64,000 bases of DNA from Actinomadura sp. K4S16 (lineage in GTDB: Bacteria > Actinomycetota > Actinomycetes > Streptosporangiales > Streptosporangiaceae), in the NCBI RefSeq assembly GCF_008327685.1, contig NZ_BDDE01000018.1, positions 248,001 through 312,000 on the forward strand. Direction: 5' to 3'. Position 1 is the stretch's first letter. Each line of letters begins with the position of its first letter. This document shows positions 32,853 to 39,916 of the stretch, piece by piece. The notes under the pieces were generated by a model. It worked only from the letters and a program-made list of their open reading frames with translations. It had not been told where the DNA came from and did not search any database. Made by a program: the position numbers and the translations under genes.

Positions 32853-34159
32853 TCGCCGAAGACCTGGCTCGTGTAGGGGTTGGCGAAGCGGCGGTCGGGG
32901 TCCAGCTCGTCGCGCAGGGCGCGGAAGTCACCGAACCTGGGATACGCCTTCTCCAGGTAGGCGGCGTCGCGGGTGTGGAGCTTGCCCCAGTGCGGGCGGC
33001 CGTCGAACCCGGTCAGGAGGTCCTCGACGCCGCGGAAGTAGTCCTCGTGCGGGTCGCGGTGGTAGACGTGCACGGCGATGAACGCGCTCCTGCGCCCGTG
33101 CGCCATCGACAGCCAGGCGTCCTCGGAGGGAAGCAGCCGGACCTCGATGGGGAAGCTGATCCGCCAGTCCCGCTTGGCGAACAGGGAGCGCAGTTCGCGC
33201 AGCGCGGGCACGAGCTCCTCGCGCGGGATCGCGTACTCCTGCTCCTTGAAGCGGACCGTCCGGGGGCTGGTGAAGACCTTGTACGAGGTGTCGCTGTAGG
33301 TGCGGGCCCCGAGCGCCTTGGCGGAGATGCCGTTCACGAACGGCGCCGTGGCGGGCGCTCGGTGCGTCACCCTGTTGACGGCTCCGAAGACCGTGTTCGA
33401 CAGGAACTGGTCGTCCATCCAGTGCTTGAACTTGGACAGCGGCTGCGCGGGGCCCTCGACGCGGTTGTTGCGCTTGGTCAGGCAGCCCTCGGTGTGCGGG
33501 AACCAGTAGAACTCGAAGTGCTCGTTGGCGGCGTCGAACTCGTCCACGCGCGCGAGCACCTCGTCCCACTTCATCGGCGCCTCCTGCGCCCGCAGCAGGA
33601 ACGCCGGGACGGTCCGCCAGGTGATGGCGGTGACGACGCCGAGCGCGCCGAGCCCGGCGAGGGCCGCGGCGAACAGGTCGGGACGCTCCTCGCGCGAGCA
33701 GGTGACCAGCGTGCCGTCGGCCAGGACGAGTTCCAGGGCCGCGACCTGGGAGGCGAGCCCGGCGGCGTCGCGCCCGGTGCCGTGCGTGGCGGTCTGCAGC
33801 GCGCCCGCGACGGTCTGCTCCTGGATGTCGCCCATGTTGGCCAGCGCGAGACCGTGCTCCTCCAGGACGCGGTTGAGCGCGTGCAGCGGCAGGCCCGCCT
33901 CGACGGTGACGAGGCCCGTCGCGGTGTCGACGGAGCGGACCGCGGTGAGCGCGGTGGGGCGGAGCAGGACGCCCTCGGCGACGGCCGCTCCGGTGAAGGA
34001 GTGCCCGGTGCCGGTCATGCGGATGGTGAGGCCGTCGTCGGCGGCCGAGCGGACGGCGGCGGCCACCTCGTCGGCGCTGCCCGGCGTGGCGACGCGGTGC
34101 GGCGCGGCCTGCTGGTTTCCCGCCCAGTTCTGCCACTTCTGGTTGGTCGCTGGGGACAT
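32849..34159 (-). CDS. FAD-linked sugar-1,4-lactone oxidase (ALO/GULO family)
   Basis: 436 residues. The FAD-binding domain covers residues about 15-180, with RMTGTGHSFTGAAVAEGVLLRP and the segment NMGDIQEQTVAGALQTATHGTG. The C-terminal ALO domain has PVGKL-type features replaced by FDGRPHWGKLHTRDAAYLEKAYPRFGDF at the end; the HWGKLH motif is diagnostic of aldonolactone oxidases. It oxidises D-arabinono- or L-gulono-1,4-lactone type substrates using O2 or another acceptor. The N-terminal His for covalent flavin is not evident where expected. The stop codon shares CTAG with the convergent gene. Confidence 0.88.
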   Translation of the reverse strand: MSPATNQKWQNWAGNQQAAPHRVATPGSADEVAAAVRSAADDGLTIRMTGTGHSFTGAAVAEGVLLRPTALTAVRSVDTATGLVTVEAGLPLHALNRVLEEHGLALANMGDIQEQTVAGALQTATHGTGRDAAGLASQVAALELVLADGTLVTCSREERPDLFAAALAGLGALGVVTAITWRTVPAFLLRAQEAPMKWDEVLARVDEFDAANEHFEFYWFPHTEGCLTKRNNRVEGPAQPLSKFKHWMDDQFLSNTVFGAVNRVTHRAPATAPFVNGISAKALGARTYSDTSYKVFTSPRTVRFKEQEYAIPREELVPALRELRSLFAKRDWRISFPIEVRLLPSEDAWLSMAHGRRSAFIAVHVYHRDPHEDYFRGVEDLLTGFDGRPHWGKLHTRDAAYLEKAYPRFGDFRALRDELDPDRRFANPYTSQVFGD

Positions 34160-34301
34160 GCGGTGACTCTACTCACGAATCGATCGTGAGGAAAGTTCAC
34201 ATTTTTCGGAAGCCCGATCGGGGGCACAGAGTCGGCGATACCGTACGATCCGGTAACCACAGCAGGTCAACCGTCCGTAGCGACACTCGTGGGGAAATGT
34301 T

Positions 34302-35552
34302 GTGGCTCCTCCTTCAGCTCCGCGCACCGGCGCGCCCGGCGGTGAGGCGCCCGCCGCCCGCCCGCCGAGGCCGCGGCCCGAGAAGAAGAAGCGGGATCCG
34401 CGGGGGAGGAACGCGCCGCAGCGGCGGGGCGGCAGGGCGCTGCCGTTCCTCATCGGCGGCATCGCGGTCCTGGCCGTCGCCAGCACCTCCGGCGGCGTCT
34501 ACGCGGCGCTGACCACGAAGACGGAGAAGCCCGGCAAGACCGACCCGCAGGAGGCGGCGCCGCCGAGCGTGCGGCCGGGCGACCCGGTCAACGTGGCCAC
34601 CGGCGGCCAGGTCGCGCCCCTGCGCCGCGTCGTGCCGCCGGACGTGCTCGCCGTCGGCACCGGCTCGATCCCCGCCGCCAAGATCGCCCGGATCGCGAAG
34701 CTCGGCAAGGTCAGGGACGTGGCGGCGGTCGCGGGCGGCGCCGTCCAGCTCCAGGGCCGCCAGGTGAACGCGTTCGCCGTGGACCCCTCGGCGTTCCGCT
34801 CCTGGACGCCGCCCGGTACGGCGAAGAAGACCGACCTGTGGGCGGCCCTGGCCGGGAACCAGTTCGTCGTGTCGCCCGCCGCCGCCCAGCAGTTGCAGCT
34901 CAACCGCGGCTACCAGTACCCGGTGGTGGCGCGGACGATGCCGAGGCTGACCATGGGCGGCTCCGGGCCGCTCGGCCTGCCCGGCATCGACATGCTCGTC
35001 AGCAGGAAGTCCGGCGAGGAGATGGGGCTCGTCCCGAACGTGGCGGTCCTCGTCAACGCGCCGGGGGTGAGCCCCGGCAAGGTCGTCCAGGCCGTGACCA
35101 AGATCCTCGGCCCGGGCACGAGCGTCCTGAACCTGCACGACACCAAGTACCAGGCGCCCGCCGACGGCGGCCGGCCCGGCAGCTACCTGGACCTCTACAA
35201 GCAGGCGGCCAAGAGCTGCCCCGGCCTGTCCTGGACGGTCCTCGCCGCGATCGGCCAGGTCGAGAGCGACCACGGGCGCAACGCCGGCCGCTCCAGCGCG
35301 GGCGCGCTCGGCCCGATGCAGTTCCTGCCCTCCACCTGGAAGGCGTACGGGGTGGACGGCGACGGCGACGGCAAGGCCGACATCACGAACCCCTACGACG
35401 CCATCCCCGGAGCGGCCAAGTACCTGTGCGCCAACGGGGCGGGCCGCGGCGGGAAGCAGCTCTACCGGGCCGTCTGGCAGTACAACCACGCCGACTGGTA
35501 CGTCCAGAAGGTCCTCAATCTGGCGAACGCCTACTCGGCGCGCTACGAGTGA
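34302..35552 (+). CDS. Membrane-anchored lytic transglycosylase (MltB/SLT type)
   Basis: 416 residues from a GTG; the N-terminal 45 residues are basic and proline-rich, then one membrane helix (PFLIGGIAVLAVASTSGGVYAAL). The region up to about 285 is of unknown fold. Residues about 290-416 form a transglycosylase domain: LSWTVLAAIGQVESDHGRN with the catalytic Glu, SSAGALGPMQFLPSTWKAYG, DITNPYDAIPGAAKYLC, and AVWQYNHADWYVQKVL. It cleaves peptidoglycan glycan strands with anhydromuramic acid formation. The start is not firmly set because the upstream GGGGAAA is a weak site. Confidence 0.9.
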   Translation: MAPPSAPRTGAPGGEAPAARPPRPRPEKKKRDPRGRNAPQRRGGRALPFLIGGIAVLAVASTSGGVYAALTTKTEKPGKTDPQEAAPPSVRPGDPVNVATGGQVAPLRRVVPPDVLAVGTGSIPAAKIARIAKLGKVRDVAAVAGGAVQLQGRQVNAFAVDPSAFRSWTPPGTAKKTDLWAALAGNQFVVSPAAAQQLQLNRGYQYPVVARTMPRLTMGGSGPLGLPGIDMLVSRKSGEEMGLVPNVAVLVNAPGVSPGKVVQAVTKILGPGTSVLNLHDTKYQAPADGGRPGSYLDLYKQAAKSCPGLSWTVLAAIGQVESDHGRNAGRSSAGALGPMQFLPSTWKAYGVDGDGDGKADITNPYDAIPGAAKYLCANGAGRGGKQLYRAVWQYNHADWYVQKVLNLANAYSARYE

Positions 35553-35597
35553 CCACCCCTGGCGGGTGATCGCGGCCGGGGCTGATTGGATGGACGC

Positions 35598-36506
35598 ATG
35601 ACGTCGTACGACGCATTGCTACTGCTGTCCTTCGGAGGGCCGGAGGGGCCCGAAGAGGTCGTCCCGTTCCTGGAGAACGTCACCAGGGGCCGCAACATCC
35701 CCAAGGAGCGCCTCGAGGAGGTGGGGGAGCACTACTTCCTGTTCGGCGGGGTCAGCCCGATCAACCAGCAGTGCCGCGACCTCAAGGCCGCGATCGAGGC
35801 GGACTTCGCCGCCCACGGCGTGGACCTGCCGGTGTACTGGGGCAACCGGAACTGGAATCCCTACCTCGCCGACACCGTCCGGCAGATGAAGGAGGACGGG
35901 ATCCGGCGCGCGGCCGCGTTCGTCACGTCCGCCTACAGCGGCTACTCGACGAACGACCAGTACCTCGCCGACATCGCGCGCGCCCGCGAGGAGGTCCCGG
36001 GCGCCCCTGAGATCGACAAGCTCCCCGTCTACGCGGACCGGCCCGGTTTCATCGACCCGTTCGTGGACGCGGCCAAGGACGCGCTGAGCCGCCTGCCCGA
36101 AGGCGCGCGGCTGGTCTTCACCGCCCACAGCGTGCCCCTGTCCCAGCCCAACCAGGAGCTCTACACCGCCGAGCTGCACACGGCCGCGCAGACGGTCGCG
36201 GAGCGGGCGGCCCCCGGCGCGCCCTGGGATCTCGTGTACCAGAGCCGCAGCGGGCCTCCGAGCCAGCCGTGGCTGGACCCGCAGATCACCGACCACCTGG
36301 ACGACCTCCACGGGCAGGGTGTCCGCGCCGTCGCGGTGGTGCCGATCGGGTTCGTCTCCGATCACATGGAGGTCAAGTACGACCTCGACGTCGAGGCCGC
36401 GGAACGGGCCTCCGAGCTCGGGCTCGCGTTCGTGCGCGCCGCCACGCCCGGAAGCGACCCGCGCTTCGCCTCCCTTCCCCGCCACCTTCTCGAAGAGGTC
36501 TCATGA
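35598..36506 (+). CDS. cpfC: Coproporphyrin ferrochelatase
   Basis: 302 residues from the ATG at 35598 (TSYDALLLLSFGGPEGPEEV). The catalytic His is in VFTAHSVP, and the metal-side acid in GFVSDHMEVKYDLD; LVYQSRSGPPSQPWLDP is the conserved loop. Actinobacteria insert iron into coproporphyrin III, hence the CpfC name (older HemH). Only one cysteine is present in the whole chain, so the [2Fe-2S] cluster known from some actinobacterial enzymes is absent. The stop overlaps the start of the inositol monophosphatase gene (ATGA). Confidence 0.94.
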   Translation: MTSYDALLLLSFGGPEGPEEVVPFLENVTRGRNIPKERLEEVGEHYFLFGGVSPINQQCRDLKAAIEADFAAHGVDLPVYWGNRNWNPYLADTVRQMKEDGIRRAAAFVTSAYSGYSTNDQYLADIARAREEVPGAPEIDKLPVYADRPGFIDPFVDAAKDALSRLPEGARLVFTAHSVPLSQPNQELYTAELHTAAQTVAERAAPGAPWDLVYQSRSGPPSQPWLDPQITDHLDDLHGQGVRAVAVVPIGFVSDHMEVKYDLDVEAAERASELGLAFVRAATPGSDPRFASLPRHLLEEVS

Positions 36507-37312
36507 GCCTGGCCGACGAGCTGCTGGAGCTCGCCGCGGCGACCGCCCGCGAGGCGGGCCGGATGCTGGTCGACAAGCGCCCCGCCGGCGGCCCGGACGT
36601 CGTCCAGACCAAGTCGTCGCCCACCGACGTCGTCACCCAGATGGACCGGGCCGCCGAACGGCTGATCATCGAGCGGATCAGGGCGGTGCGGCCCGGCGAC
36701 GGCTTCCTCGGCGAGGAGGGCGGCACCCAGGACGGCGCGAGCGGCGTGCGCTGGGTGGTCGACCCGATCGACGGGACCGTGAACTACCTCTACGACCTGC
36801 CCGACTGGGCGGTGAGCATCGCCGCCGAGGTCGACGGCGAGGCCGTCGCCGGGGTGGTGGAGATCCCGCGCCGCGGCGAGACCTACACGGCGGTGCGCGG
36901 CGGCGGCGCCCTGCAGCACACCAGGTCGGGCGCGCGCGAGCTCCGCGTCAACGCGGACGTGCCGCTCGGCAGGGCGCTCGTGTCCACCGGGTTCGGCTAC
37001 GACGCGGGCCGGCGGGCGCGGCAGGCGGAGGTCCTCACCGGGGTGCTGCCGAGCATCCGCGACATCCGCCGGGGCGGGTCGTGCTGCGTGGACCTGTGCT
37101 CCCTCGCCGCAGGGCGGGCGGACGCCTACTACGAGCGCGGCGTCCAGGCCTGGGACATCGCGGCCGGCGGGCTGATCGTCCGGGAGGCGGGCGGGCGCGT
37201 CGAGGGCCTGCACGGCGCGGCCCCGGGCCCCGAGCTGACCATCGCCGCCGGACCGGGCACCTTCGAGGCGCTGCACGACCTGCTGGCCCCCCTCGACCCG
37301 ACCAGGGACTGA
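36503..37312 (+). CDS. Inositol monophosphatase family protein
   Basis: 269 residues, start overlapping the ferrochelatase stop. Metal-binding motifs are present: GFLGEEGG (first acid), VDPIDGTVNYLYDLP (DPIDGTxN signature) and VQAWDIAAGGLIVREAGG near the C-terminus. Such enzymes dephosphorylate myo-inositol 1-phosphate or histidinol phosphate; in actinobacteria inositol feeds mycothiol and phosphatidylinositol. This gene resembles the SuhB group that lies near dut and the DUF4193 gene in mycobacteria. It ends at the hairpin 37367-37401. Confidence 0.93.
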   Translation: MSLADELLELAAATAREAGRMLVDKRPAGGPDVVQTKSSPTDVVTQMDRAAERLIIERIRAVRPGDGFLGEEGGTQDGASGVRWVVDPIDGTVNYLYDLPDWAVSIAAEVDGEAVAGVVEIPRRGETYTAVRGGGALQHTRSGARELRVNADVPLGRALVSTGFGYDAGRRARQAEVLTGVLPSIRDIRRGGSCCVDLCSLAAGRADAYYERGVQAWDIAAGGLIVREAGGRVEGLHGAAPGPELTIAAGPGTFEALHDLLAPLDPTRD

Positions 37313-37366
37313 CGCGGGACGGCGCCCGCCGAGGGCCGGGACCGGCGAGGAGGAGTGGGCACCGAA

Positions 37367-37401
37367 ACGGGGAGCGCGGGGCCGGGCCCCGGGCTCCCCG
37401 T
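37367..37401. terminator. Hairpin terminator between convergent genes
   Basis: Inverted repeat with outer 9-bp arms ACGGGGAGC / GCTCCCCGT and a GC-rich inner GGGGCC/GGCCCC pairing. It separates the inositol monophosphatase gene from the small minus-strand gene. Confidence 0.7.
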
Positions 37402-37427
37402 CACGGACAGCGCCTTGCGACGGCGGG

Positions 37428-37604
37428 TCAGTCGCAGCGGGGCGGTTCGACGCCGATGTCGTTGTTCGCTGCGATCCGGCGCAGGTCGTCGATCTCCTCC
37501 TGGCGAATGTCCGCCAGGTAGGTGTCACCATCCGCGTGGGCGCTCCGCAGCGACGCGTACGCGTCGTCGAGCCGCTGCTGGATCATGCGTGACAACTCGC
37601 CCAT
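37428..37604 (-). CDS. 58-residue acidic helical protein
   Basis: A short gene read directly from the minus strand: ATG at 37604 with a very strong GGGAGGAGG 5 bp upstream, stop at 37428. The product begins MGELSRMIQQRLDDAYASLR and ends with EEIDDLRRIAANN followed by DIGVEPPRCD. It is mostly alpha-helical, acidic and has one C-terminal cysteine. The codons show the usual high third-position GC bias. No family is recognised. It is convergent with the inositol phosphatase gene and divergent from the two-component regulator. Confidence 0.75.
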   Translation of the reverse strand: MGELSRMIQQRLDDAYASLRSAHADGDTYLADIRQEEIDDLRRIAANNDIGVEPPRCD

Positions 37605-37872
37605 GGGCCTCCTCCCGGATCGTGCCCATGCCTACCCAGGCCTAGGCTTGAGTCAAACCTGTCCGCCGGTGCAATTTTCGCGGATTCTTGCGTCGGTGAG
37701 ATCACGATCTGGCGTACCAGAAGAGGAACACCTGCTTACGGGCGTCTTACGGCTTCCATGGCATATCTGAAGCGGGCACGGTGAACGGCTCGACGCGGTG
37801 GAGCGAGCATGCGCGAAGCGCGTGCATCCTCGAAGCATGGGGCCGGCCGTGCCCCGACCAGAAGGGGGACCC

Positions 37873-38526
37873 TTGCGTGTTCTAGTCGTCGAGGACGAGC
37901 GCGTGCTCGCCGACGCGATCGCCACCGGCCTGCGTCGGCAGACGCTGGCCGTGGACGTGGCCTACGACGGGGCGGGCGCGCTGGAGCGCGCGGGGGTCAA
38001 CGAGTACGACGTGATCGTGCTGGACCGCGACCTGCCCAAGGTGCACGGCGACGACGTCTGCAAGCAGCTCGTGGCGCAGCGCTACCCGGCGCGGATCATC
38101 ATGCTGACGGCGGCGGGGGAGCTGGACGACCGGGTCGAGGGGCTGTCCATCGGCGCCGACGACTACCTGGCCAAGCCGTTCGCGTTCGCCGAGCTGATCG
38201 CCCGGGTGCGGGCCCTCGGCCGGCGCGCCGCCGCGCCGCTGCCGCCCGTGCTGGAGCGCGCCGGGATCACCCTCGACCCGGCCCGCCGCGAGGTCTCGCG
38301 CGACGGCCGCCCCGTGGAGCTCACCCGCAAGGAGTTCGCGGTGCTGGAGGTGCTGCTGAGCGCCGACGGCGCCGTCGTCAGCTCCGAGCACCTGCTGGAG
38401 AAGGCGTGGGACGAGCACATCGACCCGTTCACCAACGTGGTCCGGGTCACGATGATGACGCTGCGAAAGAAGCTCGGCGACCCCCCGGTGATCGAGACCG
38501 TGCCGGGAGTGGGATACCGGCTGTGA
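37873..38526 (+). CDS. OmpR-family response regulator
   Basis: 217 residues from a TTG at 37873 preceded by AAGGGGG; an ATG at 37837 would add 12 residues of poor quality. The receiver domain has the acidic pair in VVEDE, the phospho-acceptor Asp in VIVLDRDLP, Thr in MLTAAG and Lys in LAKPF. The winged-helix DNA-binding domain starts near residue 130 (GITLDPARREVSRDGRPVELTRKEFAVLEVLL) and ends VETVPGVGYRL-like. It is translationally coupled to the sensor kinase that follows. Confidence 0.94.
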   Translation: MRVLVVEDERVLADAIATGLRRQTLAVDVAYDGAGALERAGVNEYDVIVLDRDLPKVHGDDVCKQLVAQRYPARIIMLTAAGELDDRVEGLSIGADDYLAKPFAFAELIARVRALGRRAAAPLPPVLERAGITLDPARREVSRDGRPVELTRKEFAVLEVLLSADGAVVSSEHLLEKAWDEHIDPFTNVVRVTMMTLRKKLGDPPVIETVPGVGYRL

Positions 38527-39887
38527 CCGAGGAGACCGCACCCCAGAACCGTCCGGGCGGGCCGCAGGACGACGGAGCCCGCCCGAACCCGCCCGCGGGG
38601 GACGGCGCGCGGGCCGCGCAGCCGGCGTCCGTGACGGCCGTGGCCGGCGAGGCCGGTGACGCGGGGGCCCGGCGCGGCGGCCGGTGGAGGCGCCCGGGCC
38701 CGCAGCAGGTCCCCCAGCCGTACCCGGCCGCGAAGGGCATGTGGCGCGGCGAGGGCGCCGGGCCGTTCGGCCAGGTGCCCGTGCTGCCCGGCCGGATGAG
38801 CGTGCGGCTGCGCCTCACTCTGCTCTACGGGCTGCTGTTCTTCATGGCGGGCGCGCTGCTGCTGTTCGTGATGTCGGTGCTGATGGCCAACATCCTCGGC
38901 AACGTCAAGGTGATCGGGCTCGGCATCTCCGCCGAGGAGTCGGCCGAGCTGCAGCGCCAGTTCGTCGAGCAGACGATGCGGCAGCTCGTCGGGCGGTCGC
39001 TGCTCGCGCTCGGCGGGGTGGGCGTCATCACCCTGGTGCTCGGCTGGTTCGTCGCCGACCGCGCCCTCAGCCCCCTGCAGCGGGTCACCACCACCGCGCG
39101 CCGGCTGTCGGAGAGCACGCTGCACGAGCGGATAGCGCTGGAGGGCCCGGACGACGAGATCAAGGAGCTGGCCGACACGTTCGACGCGATGCTGGAGCGG
39201 CTCGGGCAGGCGTTCGACACCCAGCGCCGGTTCGTCGCGAACGCCTCGCACGAGCTGCGCACCCCGCTCGCGATCAACCGGACGCTGCTGGAGGTGGCGC
39301 TCGGCGACCCGGAGGCCTCCGACGACCTGCGCGCCGTCGGCCGGACGCTGCTGGCGACCAACGCCCGGCACGAGCGGCTCATCGAGGGGCTGCTGCTGCT
39401 CGCCCGCAGCGAGCGGGAGCTGACCGCCCGCACGCCGGTCGACCTGGCGGAGGTGGCGGCGGCGGTGCTGGAGCAGTCGGCGCGCCGCGACCACGACAAC
39501 GACGTGGCCGTCCACCCCGAGCTGACGTCCGGGACGGCGCTCGGCGACCCGGTGCTGCTGGAGCACCTGGTGTCCAACCTCGTCGAGAACGCGATCAAGC
39601 ACAACGTCGAGTCCGGCGGCGAGCTGTGGATCCGGACCGGCATGCTGGAGGGCTACGCCACCGTCCAGGTCGAGAACACCGGGCCCGTCGTGCCCGCCTA
39701 CGAGGTGGAGCGGCTGTTCGAGCCGTTCCGGCGGCTGAACGCCGACCGCGTCGAGTCCTCCAAGGGCGCGGGGCTCGGCCTGTCGATCGTCCGCTCGGTG
39801 GTGCTGGCGCACCGCGGCGCCGTCTACGCGGTGCCGCGGCCGGGCGGCGGGCTGATCGTCACCGTCCGGCTCCCGCCCGCCGCGTGA
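38523..39887 (+). CDS. Membrane sensor histidine kinase
   Basis: 454 residues; the GTG start overlaps the regulator stop. The first 85 residues are Pro/Gly/Arg-rich and disordered, an unusually long cytoplasmic lead. Two membrane helices (about 98-125 and 160-182) flank a short outer loop of about 35 residues, followed by a HAMP domain (DRALSPLQRVTTTARRLSE). The phospho-acceptor His is in NASHELRTPLAINR; the ATP-binding domain has NLVENAIKHN, and GAGLGLSIVRSV. The small outer loop suggests sensing within the membrane or by a partner protein. With the preceding gene it forms one two-component system. Confidence 0.94.
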   Translation: MTEETAPQNRPGGPQDDGARPNPPAGDGARAAQPASVTAVAGEAGDAGARRGGRWRRPGPQQVPQPYPAAKGMWRGEGAGPFGQVPVLPGRMSVRLRLTLLYGLLFFMAGALLLFVMSVLMANILGNVKVIGLGISAEESAELQRQFVEQTMRQLVGRSLLALGGVGVITLVLGWFVADRALSPLQRVTTTARRLSESTLHERIALEGPDDEIKELADTFDAMLERLGQAFDTQRRFVANASHELRTPLAINRTLLEVALGDPEASDDLRAVGRTLLATNARHERLIEGLLLLARSERELTARTPVDLAEVAAAVLEQSARRDHDNDVAVHPELTSGTALGDPVLLEHLVSNLVENAIKHNVESGGELWIRTGMLEGYATVQVENTGPVVPAYEVERLFEPFRRLNADRVESSKGAGLGLSIVRSVVLAHRGAVYAVPRPGGGLIVTVRLPPAA

Positions 39888-39916
39888 GCGCGGCCACCTG
39901 AGCGCGGCGGCCGCGG

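Noticed and set aside
34160..34301. c-di-AMP (ydaO) riboswitch before the transglycosylase gene
   Set aside because: Such riboswitches precede wall hydrolases in actinobacteria, but the 142-bp gap is too short and lacks the conserved core segments.
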